Shown here: in pieces, positions 38,245 through 48,265 of the stretch | Layout: every line of letters starts with the position of its first letter | Position numbering within the stretch: the stretch's first letter is position 1 | Position numbers and translations under genes: made by a program | NCBI GenBank assembly: GCA_026008535.1 | Contig: BRKX01000003.1 | Location: 19,768,001-19,832,000 of the forward strand | DNA from: Perilla frutescens | Lineage: Eukaryota; Streptophyta; Magnoliopsida; Lamiales; Lamiaceae | Reading direction: 5' to 3' | Length of the DNA stretch: 64,000 nucleotides | Notes under the pieces: generated by a model | The model's database searches: none | The model's input: only the letters and a program-made list of their open reading frames with translations | What the model was told of the DNA's origin: nothing

Positions 38245-38761
38245 GAGTACCATTCATATATTCGTTTCAGGCCACCTTGAGACATTCTGTTCTAGTATCT
38301 GCTATTCGTTTTGCATTTCTCGAAGAAATCAGCTATTTTGCTGCTCGACTCATCACCGTTGTTGGGATCAATGTGGAAGCCTGAGACCCCATCAACTATG
38401 ATCTCTGCTAGCCCTTCTTGATTGGTTGCAAATGTGGGCAGCCCACAGTTCATGGCTTTGATCACTGTCAGGCCGAAGGCTTCGTACAATGCAGGCTGCA
38501 CGAAAGCCCCCTTCGTGTCTGCAATATAGCGGTATAGCTCACTGTTGCGGTATCTGTCAGTTTGAGCTGCTATCCATCTTAGCTGGCCCTTGAGTTGGTA
38601 TTTCTCGATCAGGGCGTGCATCTTCTTGATCTCTGCCATTTCTTCTCTGTCTTTCGACTTGGATGGATCAAAGAATCCACCTACAATGATGGGGTTTACT
38701 AAGTTTCTGAGCCTTTTGTTCTTTCCATACCATTCTGTTAATTCTGTAATGTTCTTGATAC
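38245..38761 (-). pseudogene. Captured sucrose synthase fragment (glycosyltransferase domain)
   Basis: The minus strand encodes about 170 residues of the C-terminal glucosyltransferase domain of sucrose synthase, the enzyme that splits sucrose with UDP into UDP-glucose and fructose. The fragment starts right after an AG acceptor (38763-38762), with WYGKNKRLRNLVNPIIVGG, then FFDPSKSKDREEMAEIKKMH. It includes the substrate-domain stretch YIADTKGAFVQPALYEAFGLT and SGFHIDP. The FFDPSKSKDRE variant looks like the SUS5/6/7-type clade. An in-frame TAG lies at 38289-38291 and the homology stops near 38245. The N-terminal two thirds of the enzyme are absent, so no active enzyme can be made. Confidence 0.88.
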
Positions 38762-38770
38762 CTATAATTC

Positions 38771-38816
38771 AGTTGGATGAGTTTGGATCCAAAACTTCCA
38801 ACCCTCGATTGTTTTA
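38771..38816 (+). pseudogene. C-terminal coding tail shared with element 2
   Basis: Encodes EFGSKTSNPRLF then TAG. Element 2 encodes EFGSKTPNPRLF then TGA at about 44441-44480. In element 2 this tail follows a basic TKGRRKRIKGHL segment of FAR1-like type. Here the upstream part has been replaced by the sucrose synthase fragment, which begins only ~10 bp away on the other strand. Confidence 0.55.
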
Positions 38817-39812
38817 GATTAATTTTAGGTTGATACCTGTTTTTATCATACTTGATACTTTTTTTCTTCCCACATGGTACTTTTTTTGTATCAGACATAT
38901 TTTGCTTTGTTTTGAAATTCTTGGAATCATGATTGTTTTAGATTAATCTAAAGTTGATACCTGTTTTTATCGAATTTGATACTTTTTTTCTTACCACGTG
39001 ATACTTTTTCTTGTATCAACTCATGTTTTGCTTTAATTAGATTTTTTATCGTAGTTGGTACTTTTTTTCTTACCACATGGTACTTTTTATTGTATCAAAC
39101 TCATTTTTTGCTTCGATTAGATTTTTTACTGTTGGGATTTTTTTTCCACGTACAAGGATTTGGTGATCATTCATTTATGATAGTTTCGTTTAATTCTTTA
39201 AAAAAACACATACAACATAAAAAGATTACAAAAAAGATAAAATGGTACTCTTTCATTTATCGCGTGATACGTTTATGCTCTGTACGTTATACTATTATTA
39301 TATCTAAATAAGAACCAGATTTCTTTAAAATCAGGTTATGAATGATCATTAAATAACTAATTTACAACTAAAGTTAAAGCAAAAATATTTCTGAAACACA
39401 TGATAATTTTTTGTTGAGCATATAGTGTGAACAAAGTTACATGTTCATTGGTACCTCATTTCACATTAGGTGATACTTTTTATATGCTTAATATAATATG
39501 AGCAAAAAAAAAAAATACAATAAACTGTAGCATAAACAAAGCTCATTTTCTAATGATAAAAAACACATGGACAAAATATATAATAACATCATTCTTAAAA
39601 CATTCCAGACATCCCATCTATTCGTGATTTCAGAAAGCCTCTTAACATATCCAACAAACTGTATCATCAAGCTATTACAAAAAATAAAATATTTCCTCTT
39701 TCTGCCAAACACCAACAACACCACAAATCAAAGATCAAGTTTAACCATAAGATCAATGTATTTGTCATCCCACAACATCCCACCAAAAAACATCATTCAA
39801 TCACAAATATCA

Positions 39813-39935
39813 TCATTTCTTCTTCTTGTTCATGAAGTCCAGCACAGATTGGTGAACTTCAAAACTCAAGTCGTTCGTGCCTGAAAGTAAAATCCGAGCA
39901 CAATACAATGCCCGTAACTTTCTTCTACCAGATGA
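39813..39935 (-). pseudogene. Exon-like fragment in element 1, origin uncertain
   Basis: After a polypyrimidine/AG acceptor (39937-39936), 40 codons stay open to TGA at 39813. They read SSGRRKLRALYCARILLS at the start and end in four Lys. The basic, helical character and terminal position resemble the C-terminal end of plant Ulp1-like proteins carried by some MULEs, but this is a weak impression. Confidence 0.35.
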
Positions 39936-40039
39936 CTGCAAAAAGAAAGTTCAAACATTTCAATAAGCAAAAAAAAAACACATGAAGCATAAAAGAAAAC
40001 GAGTGTTTGGATTAAAATGCTGAACAAATCAGTGCACAT

Positions 40040-40136
40040 TTCACCAATGAACACATGCAAAATCTTGAAAGAAAAAAGCAACCCCCCAAAACCAATATCT
40101 TTTACAGCCTTTCGCTGCTCCTCCTTCAGTGACTGA
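40040..40136 (-). pseudogene. Exon-like fragment with EEQRKAVKDIGFGG motif
   Basis: The minus strand reads SLKEEQRKAVKDIGFGGLL and continues for about a dozen codons with a FKILHVFIGEM segment. A conserved motif of the form EEQ-xx-AV-xx-IGFGGLL occurs near the start of many plant transposon-associated proteins. The frame is broken further on. Confidence 0.4.
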
Positions 40137-41333
40137 TAATATAATAGATTGAAGAGGGCCGGGATTTAAATACATAATCATTTCCACTGCAATAAAAAAT
40201 TTAAAGAAAAATGAAACATAATTCACAATCTGCAACATAAAGTACTAACTAAATGCATAAAAAGTACCACTGAAATCACATAAAGGTAGGAGTTCACAAA
40301 ATAAATTACCTCATTATTTTTTAACAAAACATCCCAGTTCTCATAAATTTATCATACATATGCATGTATAAATTCATACCTAGGCAGCTTAAATTTTCAT
40401 AAAAATTTTGATACTTTTTTCATACATGAAAGAGTACTTATACATGAATAAACTGATACTTATGCATGTATAAATTGATACTCATACACTTCAAAGAAAA
40501 AATAAACATAATTCACAATCTGCAAATCACAGTAGTAACCTTCATACAATTTCTTTGACATAATAAGACAATCGCATCCATAAACATCAAGCAATTTTTT
40601 ACAACAAAACTCACACATAAAATATAAGCAAGTAAAACTCTAAGCAAAATACCCTAGAAAATAAACAATACAACCTGTAATCGCACCAGATTAACGAAGA
40701 AGCTGCAAAACAGGATCGAATGGATGATAACTTCTATTTGATTCAAACTGCGAATACAAAAAAAAAACATAAAAATACTCAATAATTGGAGAACACATAA
40801 TATATATAAATTAACACCAAACCAAAAACATACACTCACCTCTGATGTCACCAGATTGAAGATGAAATCGGAAAAATCGGATATTAACTACACTTCGACA
40901 GAAACAACAGCGGAATCTGCAACAAATCTTCGCCGAAGTACCGATCTCCCTATTCTCGTGAAACTAGGTACAAGAATAATCGAAAATCTTCAGTGATGAA
41001 CAACGAGAAGTTTTTCAGGCCCGATTCTTACATCTAGGGTTTTGGAAAAAGAAGAAAATTGACCTGAAATCTCCGCCGCTAGCCCGCTATGCACAAACTA
41101 AGGTTACTAACCATAAATCTTCAGCGATTCTTAGATCTAGGGTTTTGGAAAAGGAAGGAATTCTTCTCAAATCGCCGCCGCTAAACTAGGTTAGAAAGAA
41201 AGGAGAATGAAAATAAAAAGATGGAGCGGGTTTTTTTTTTATATATATGACGGGTCGGATAAAACCCGGATCCGACCCGTCTCACATAATGTTATTTACA
41301 ACCAGCTGCACACAAGTTTTTGCGCTACTAATA

Positions 41334-42050
41334 TCGTCATTTATGTCCATAAAATATAATTTGCAAAACTTTTTAAAAATATTTTAAAAAAATAAAATAC
41401 GAAATTAGGGCGCGTTCCACGAGGGCATCATTAAATGAAATGGGTTCACTCGTTACAATTCCTGTTGCATTTTATGTTCCAACTCTTTAATTTTTTTTTA
41501 ATTTTTAATTTATTATGATTTATTTTAATTTAAATTTTCTATTTAAGGTTCATCCTTCCCCAATTAGGATACATTAAAAAAATTAAAACATAAATTGAAA
41601 AAAAAAACTTAATTATGAAATACGGATGGGAACAAAGGATCTTATCTGTCAAATTTTATACAAAAATTACGGGGAAATCAAATTTCTAGAAATTGCTATT
41701 GAGTCCCTATCTTTCTGAGTCTTATGAATTTATCCCCATCATATGCCGAAAAAAGAATCAGACTTTAGAAATTGCTATTGAGTCCCTATCTTTCTGTGTC
41801 TTACGAATTTATCCCCATCATATGCCGAAAAAAGAATCATAAAACTTATAAAATTACAAAATAAGGGCACGGCAAAAATAAAATTACATTAATAATCCAA
41901 TGTTCATAAAAATTAACAAAACATAAAACTTACTTTTAAAATATTTTATTTAAAACAATTCTTTTATAATAAGAAAAAACTAGTTATAACTATTAACATA
42001 TACAATAACATTAAATCAAATATTCCCAATTAATAATACATATTACTATA
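41334..42050. other. Remainder of copy B and tandem repeat
   Basis: The end of the duplicated unit is followed by AT-rich sequence and an approximately 75-bp tandem duplication at 41685-41838, whose units contain TTAGAAATTGCTATTGAGTC and ATGCCGAAAAAAGAATCA. A related single unit occurs at about 15140-15180. No coding sequence seen. Confidence 0.6.
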
Positions 42051-42059
42051 TTAATTTTA

Positions 42060-43010
42060 GGCTATTTCAAAATATACCACCAAATCTTCTTTAGACACCA
42101 CTAATTAAAATTATTCAAAAATATTATTTTTGAAATTACAAAAATACAATTTTCCTTATTTCACGCATTACAAAAATTTCTTTATACTCCACTAAATAAA
42201 TAATATAATATATGTAAAAAAAAAAAAATCTGCAACGTCTTCCCCAGCCTCCCCTCCCCTTTTAACTATAGAATTTCCGTCGACAACGTCCCACTTAACT
42301 GCATATTTTCGGCGACCTGCTGTCGTTGACCATCGATCACTTCTTCTCCACACTCACTTTCAATCCCTCTGCAAGATTTTGAGTACTAATTTGAGGAACA
42401 TCCATTGTCGAAAAGTTGAGGTCTTTAAAATGGCTCATCTCTTTGGAAATCTCGATCCATAAATGAAAATTCAACTCAAACTCCTTTACATAGATTCAAA
42501 ATTTATTTTTCAAATGGACAATACATGGTTCAAAAATCTATTTTTCGAATAGTGGTTTCAAAATATGTTTTCAAACGCTCATGAATGAGTTCCAAAACCA
42601 TTTTTTGATTCCACAATGTTTCATTTCAAAAATTAGTTTCGAACCTTTTCATTCTCTTCACCAGATTTTCGTTCTTTACCATATTCTCGTTCATCTGATT
42701 TTTTTTTTTGTGTGGAGAAGAAGATAGTGGTTACTTTTTATTGGGGCAGAATATGGTGGTGGCCGACGAAAGATGGTGGGGTCAGTGTGGAGAAGATGAC
42801 CAGTTCACCGGTGGTGGCTGAAGAAGATGATTAATTTTTTGGTTGTTTCTTATGATTTAAATACTGAAAAAATTATTTTTCAACTGAAAGTGTAAAATTG
42901 ACTTTCACCATGGTGTGTAGAGAAAAGGTAAAAAAATAATAATAAAGTGGTTGGTGTGAAAATTAAAATTGATGTGTAAAGAAATTTTGGTGATGTATTT
43001 AGAAACATCC
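42060..43010. mobile_element. Mutator-like nonautonomous element (951 bp), sister of 26280-27102
   Basis: A perfect 9-bp duplication TTAATTTTA flanks it (42051-42059 and 43011-43019). Ends: GGCTATTTCAAAATATACCA on the left and GGATGTTTCTAAATACATCA on the inverted right. The interior matches 26280-27102 in order, including a segment like CACATAGGTTCGAAAATTA. No coding capacity is conserved between the two copies. Confidence 0.85.
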
Positions 43011-43325
43011 TTAATTTTATACAAACAACAAATATTCAATGTCTATAATTTAAATTTAATATTCATTGTGCATTAATATACTCATTTTGCTACATAGATG
43101 ATTTATTTAAGTATTTATATTTTCAAATTTAATATAGCATGCACAATATAATAAATTGACTGAAATTTATGATATTTATAACTAATAATTAATATGATAA
43201 AATCAAATGCGTAATATTTAATATTGGGGCAGACTTGTGTGAGACCGTCTAATGGGTCGCTTACGTTAGACGGATCTCTCCTGATCCGACCCGACCCGCC
43301 ATATATATATTAAAAAAAATCAGAT

Positions 43326-43491
43326 TTTTTTCTCCCTCAGCTCTCGCTGCCATCTCGCCTAGGTTTTCTCCCTCAGCTCGCCGCGCTGCTAGATTTTCCC
43401 GTTCAGCTTGCCGCCCGACCACGTTTTCCCCATCCAGATCGCCGCGCCGTTTAGGTTTTCCCGTCGAGCTCGCGGCAGCGCATAGATTTTC
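43326..43491 (+). repeat. GC-rich ~31-bp tandem repeat near the left end of element 2
   Basis: Four to five degenerate units each begin TTTTC-CC and contain CAGCTCGCCGCGC-type cores. It is a GC island within AT-rich DNA and lies just before the first ATG of the remnant gene (43507), so it may have been its leader or promoter region. Confidence 0.6.
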
Positions 43492-43506
43492 CCCTTCTGG
43501 CGAATC

Positions 43507-44480
43507 ATGAACGATTCAATGGATAATTTGAGAAAAGTATGTAATCTTCCTCCCGTTGAAATTTCGATTAATTCCCGCGAAGAAACAATAGCAACGACCG
43601 ATATGTGTTCTTATTTTAGAAGATTTGAAATTTTGTATCAATTTTTAACCAATTATTAGGTATATCAAATTTTGAATTCAAACTGTTCGATAAAATGCTA
43701 CTATGAACTGATTCATTAAACTTTTGATTTAGTAAATCTATTAGTGTTATAGTAATTCTAAAAGTGATTTAAATTTTCTAAATTTCAGATATTGTTATAC
43801 TTGATAATGAAGACAATGTTGAAGATGTAGAAAAAACATCTATCAACGAGGATGAATCTGTTATGTTGCAAATTGACAGTAAGTAGTACTTTAGTTCTAT
43901 TCTTTGATTTTGTAACAAATCAACTGCAAAATATATTCCATAAATTAGTGATACTTCTATGATATTTAGTGATACTTTCTATTGTGATAGTAATCCTTCA
44001 TTTTAATTACGATTCTACCTGAATAGATCAACAAAACTGTAAATCGCATGAATATATTGAATTTTGTACACTAGTGATACTTCTATGATATTTAATTATA
44101 CATTTCACACATTTATTGACAATATTTTTTTTCTGCCTCGGTAAATCAATAAAAGTGCACATCACACGTTATATTGTATTTATATATAGTAGTGATACTT
44201 CTATGGTATTTAGTAATACTTCAATAGTATTTTGTGAAGAGCTGTTGAGTACATAACAAAGTCGTAGCATATGTTGAAGAGCTGTTAAGTACAGTGCCTT
44301 CCGTGGCAGATATGGATGTTTCAAGCTCTTCTATTCCAATATTGGATCCTGCACATTCAACCACAAAGGGTAGGAGAAAAAGAATCAAAGGGCACCTTCA
44401 AAAAAAATAAGAAGAATACATGTGGCACTTCAATTTCAAAGGAGTTTGGGTCCAAAACCCCTAATCCCAGATTGTTTTGA
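43507..44480 (+). pseudogene. Remnant gene of element 2 with FAR1/MURA-like ends
   Basis: ATG 43507 opens ten codons (MNDSMDNLRK) followed by a GTATGT donor. A second exon-like stretch (about 43788-43879) lies between a TTTCAG acceptor and a GTAAGT donor and encodes an acidic segment with VILDNEDNVEDVE. A third part (about 44268-44480) encodes SSSSIPILDPAHSTTKGRRK, then a basic RIKGHLQKK, a frameshift in an A-run, and the terminal EFGSKTPNPRLF. An acidic start and a DP-xxx-TKGR-KR tail are typical of plant FAR1-related and MURA-like proteins. The whole central DDE transposase part is missing. The assignment is tentative. Confidence 0.45.
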
Positions 44481-45829
44481 GAAATGTATCCCAAATTATA
44501 TTATTGAAACTGTGATTATCAAATAGTGTTACTTCACGGATGCTTAGTGATACTTTATTTATCAATATTGATACTGTGATTTTCTTTATCATATAACTTG
44601 TGATTTTCTTATTATATTATTGTTAAATCATAAAACATGTTATATTATTTCTTGATAAATTATTTTAACAAAATGCTTTGCATTAAATTATTCATGCAGT
44701 AAATAGTGTTACTCCACATCATCCACATTGATACTTTATTCATCAATATTGATACTGTGATTTTCTTCCTCATATAACTTGTGATTTTCTTATTATATTA
44801 TTGTTAAAATCATGTAACATGTTACTTAAAAAAAATGAAACAGTGTTACTCAAAAATCATGCAGTAAATAGTGTTACTTAATGGTATTCATAGTGATACT
44901 TTCTTCATCACTAATGGTACATTACATATAATTTATCAATTTCTTATTTTTGATACTCGTTACATTATTATTGATATCAAAATATGAAAAAAATACTTAA
45001 TACATTTTTGTAACGAAATGCTTTGCATTAAATTAATATGAAGGATATAATAGTAAATGCTTTGTAACAAAATGCTTTGACTTCATCTTCAGAGCAAGAA
45101 TCTTCAACATTCTTATAATCACTATCATCAGATTCCTCATCATCATGTTCACTGCAATATGAAAAGTAAATTAAAACATTGAAGTATTACTAATAATCCA
45201 TGTGAGCATCATTATCTATTCATTAAGTATCACTAATGACGAACAATGGATCACTAAATCAAACAACCACTAAGAAAAGATAAAGTATAGCATAATTAAA
45301 AAAAACTCACTGAATTATACAGTTAAGCATCACTAAGTAAACAAAACAGTATCACTATTTAAAAAATAAAGTATCACTAGTTATTAAACTCAAGAATCAC
45401 TAAGTCAAAATTAAAGGATGACTAAGTAAATGTAAAAGTATCACTAAGTAAAAATAAGTATCACTATCCAATGAATGTAAAAATAAGTAACAATAAGTAA
45501 AATAGTATGACTAAGTAACAAAAAAGTATTACTAATTAACATAAAAGTATCACTATTTAAAAAATAAGCATCCCTACTTATAAAAGTCGGGAATCACTAA
45601 GTCATAAAGTAGAGATAAACCTGAAGAATGTAAAAGTATCACTAAATAAACATAAAGTATCACTAGTTAAAAATAAGTATAACAAATTGATGTAAGTATC
45701 ACTAACTAACATAAAAGTATCACTAAAAACCTGTCAAGTAACACTATTTAAAAAATACAGTATCACTAACAAATGAATGTAAAAATAAGTATAACTAAGT
45801 AAAATAGTATCACTAAGTATCACTAATTA

Positions 45830-45945
45830 ATAATCCAGCTCGTCGCCCTAGTTCAATCTGGAAACTCGGTCCAAAGCACCATGACAGCAACCTGCTCGAC
45901 TCCTATGAACTCCAAGTGATCACCCGATAGCTTAATCGGGCTATC
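45830..45945 (-). pseudogene. Exon-like fragment in element 2, not identified
   Basis: The minus strand contains a stretch open for about 33 codons including KLSGDHLEFIGVEQVAVMVL and WTEFPD before a stop. Its GC content and codon pattern differ from the surrounding AAGTATCAC repeats, which suggests a captured gene piece. I do not recognise the family. Confidence 0.3.
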
Positions 45946-46109
45946 AGTGCCTCAAACAGCCCGTCAACTCCTCGTTCATTTCACCTGAAATCTGCTTTCT
46001 ACCTGCACCAAAAGATCCAATTAACGGGGAAAAAAGATTCAATTATATTATAACAATGCACACGAACAACAAACATGTTTCAAAATAATATCATTTCAAA
46101 CAGGTTGCA

Positions 46110-46560
46110 AGGGCTTCAGTTGAATCTGTAGTCATATTATTTTTATCAAATAAGTCCTTCGCACTCTCAAATCCATTCTCTAATTTCAAGTAGCCACTAA
46201 TCATGGTGTTCTAAGATACTAAATTCTTCATCTCTGAAGGCATTATATCAAGCAGTTCCCGCGGTAAACTCACCATCCCTCACTTCACATATCCATCAAT
46301 CATCAAATTATACGAAAAAGAATCCTTTCTAAGCATCCTATCGAAAACCAGCCTCCCAGATTGAACAATCCCGCACTGTACATACATGCAAATAAAAAAA
46401 TTCTTAAAAAAAAAAAAATCCGACCCAAACCCAAGTTTCAACATCAACCCATGAATCTGCATTCCTCTGCTCAACAAACTCAACCTCGAACAAGATTTCA
46501 ACACCAATGCGAAGGAATACTCATCCAGCAAGACCTCTCTCACAAGCATTAACACAACTA
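46110..46560 (-). pseudogene. Captured pentatricopeptide-repeat (PPR) gene fragment
   Basis: PPR proteins bind organellar RNA. On the minus strand this fragment reads DEYSFALVLKSCSRLSLLSR, then a QIHGLMLKLGFGSD segment, SGRLVFDRMLRKDSFSYNLM and IDGYVK, the repeating pattern of plant E-type (PLS) PPR proteins. After a stop near 46277, homology continues with ELLDIMPSEMKNLVS, a stop, and NTMISGYLKLENGFESAKDL. The fragment covers about four repeats (roughly 150 codons) with stops and a likely shift, and has no start, transit peptide or E domain. Confidence 0.85.
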
Positions 46561-47148
46561 AAATGCCCTAAAATCAAAAGTCCTAAATTAAAAAAAGTCC
46601 TAAATGGACTTACAGTATCAACTTCTAGACTGCGCCAGAAATGTTGACCTCGCAGAACCAGATTCGGATGTGACTGGAACGCCGGTGGTCGGAAAGTTGC
46701 TGACGATGGTGGTGCTCGCAAAATTTTTACTGGCGGTTGTGGGAGGATAAACTGTGATTATGAGAGGAGCGAGAGAGAGAGAGGAAGTGAGCGAGGAGGA
46801 TTCAAACCTTTTTTTTAATATATATATACCGGGTCGGGTCGGATCAAGGGAGATCCGTCTAACGTAAGAAACCCGTTAGACGGTCTCGTACAAGTTTTTA
46901 TCTTTAATATTTAATTGCACATAAATAATTAATGAAATACCTCGAGAAATAGTTTATAGGGGCAAAAAAATTATAACACATTAACACTAATTACAATTTA
47001 GGTTAGATGAGTAAAATAAGAAGGGAAATTCGATCTACCCCGTTTTTCTCCTCATAATTTCCAAAACTAAATAAAACATAAATATTAAACATATGTTATA
47101 TATTACCCTTACTAATCCTTTCCTTTTTCATTTTAGGGTTTTTATTTT

Positions 47149-48256
47149 GGGGTGGTCTCCTGTGAGACAGTCTAACGGGTTGCTTCCATTAGACGGATCC
47201 TAACCCGACCCGCCAATAAATGTGTCACCCGATAATAAGCAAGGTATCACTAAATATGAAGCGAGGTATCACCAACTATGAAGTGAAGTATTACTCGATA
47301 TGAAGCAGTATAAATTAACAGATTAAACATTAATTATATATTTAATAAAACTATAATAAGAACTTAATTAAATTTATATTTTTAATATATGATAATTATT
47401 TATTACAAAATTCATAAATATTCATGAATAAAAACTAAAAAAATAAAAATAAAAATACAATCACATTGAATTATTGGAGTAAAAAAAAAGAAGTGTCATC
47501 CGATATTAAGCGAGGTATCACCAATTATAAAGTGAAGTGTCATTCGATATGAAGTGAAGTATCACCAGATATGAAAAAAATAAAGAAGTGTCATCCGATA
47601 TTAAACAAGGTATTACCAGATATGAAACGATGTATCACCAATTATGAAATAAAGTATTACCCGATATGAATTAGACATTAATTATATATTTGATAAAACT
47701 ATAATAAAAATTTAAATATTAATTTTATATTTTTAATATAAGAAACTTATTTATTACAAAGTTCATAAATGCTCATGAATAAAAATTAAAAAAAAATTAT
47801 CACATTGATTTATTGAAGCAAAAAAAAAAAGTGTCACCCAATAATAAGCAAGGTATCACCAAATATTAAGTGAGGTATCATCAACTATGAAGTGAAGTGT
47901 CACCCGATATGAAGCAGTATAAATTAACATATTAAACATTAATTATATATTTAATAAAACTATAATAAAGAATTAAATATTAAATTTATATTTTTAATAT
48001 ACAAGAATTATTTATTACAAAGTTCACAAATATTTATGAATAAAAACTAAAAAAAAAATCACATTGGATTATTGAAGCAAAATAAAAAAAGTGTCACCCG
48101 ATATTAAGCGATGTATCATCAATTATAAAGTGAAGTGTCATTCGATATGAAGTGAAGTATCACCAAATATAAAATTAATTGAATCGGATCAGATCGGGTT
48201 ATAAGATCCGTCTAACGGTTTATGACCCGTTAGACGGTCTAATATAAGTCTTTGTC
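47149..48256. mobile_element. Mutator-like nonautonomous element 3 (1.1 kb)
   Basis: A perfect 9-bp duplication TTTTATTTT flanks it (47140-47148 and 48257-48265). Ends: left GGGGTGGTCTCCTGTGAGAC, inverted right GACAAAGACTTATATTAGAC, both leading into CGTCTAACGGGT or close variants and TTAGACGGATC. The interior holds no gene, only tandem units of about 245-270 bp (from 47222, 47589, 47832 and 48092, with a partial one at 47493), each starting GTGTCACCCGAT and containing GGTATCACC. It belongs to the same family as elements 1 and 2. Confidence 0.88.
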
Positions 48257-48265
48257 TTTTATTTT

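Larger units (their letters stand above)
37496..41324. mobile_element. Gene-capturing Mutator-like element 1 (Pack-MULE, 3.83 kb)
   Basis: A perfect 9-bp duplication CTACTAATA flanks it (37487-37495 and 41325-41333). Termini: GGGGTGGACTTGCATGCAGC on the left and CGCAAAAACTTGTGTGCAGC on the inverted right. Copy A of the surrounding duplication holds the single uninterrupted target (about 34888-34905). The interior has GATACTTTTT-rich arms on both sides, a fragment of a sucrose synthase gene on the minus strand (38245-38761), a short tail shared with element 2 (38771-38816) and further exon-like pieces. No complete transposase was found, so it is nonautonomous. Confidence 0.88.
34933..41400 (+). 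repeat. Duplicated noncoding unit, copy B (interrupted by a Mutator-like element)
   Basis: Directly adjoins copy A in the same orientation. The sub-repeats lie at about 34938-35248 and 35256-35605. It contains about 200-bp segments absent from A (near 36430-36650 and 36780-36960) and is split by the element at 37496-41324. It resumes at 41334 with TCGTCATTTATGTCC and fades out near 41400. Confidence 0.75.
43226..46902. mobile_element. Gene-capturing Mutator-like element 2 (Pack-MULE, 3.68 kb)
   Basis: A perfect 9-bp duplication TTTAATATT flanks it (43217-43225 and 46903-46911). The terminal inverted repeats extend about 85 bp: left GGGGCAGACTTGTGTGAGAC, inverted right GATAAAAACTTGTACGAGAC, both continuing through CGTCTAA-GGGT--CTTACG, TTAGACGGATCTC and GATCCGACCCGACCCG to ATATATATATTAAAAAAAA. 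The left half carries a short exon-intron gene remnant (43507-44480). The middle consists of inverted arms of GTGATACTT / AAGTATCAC repeats (43940-44990 and 45160-45840), and the right end carries a PPR gene fragment on the minus strand. No complete transposase was found. Confidence 0.9.

Noticed and set aside
38976..39311. 111-codon ORF in Pack-MULE 1
   Set aside because: It is produced by the GATACTTTTT repeats, which translate to Phe/Leu runs.
15103..48260. CRISPR-like repeat-spacer arrays
   Set aside because: Repeated words in 43940-48180 and elsewhere are irregularly spaced transposon repeats in plant DNA; no regular repeat-spacer pattern.
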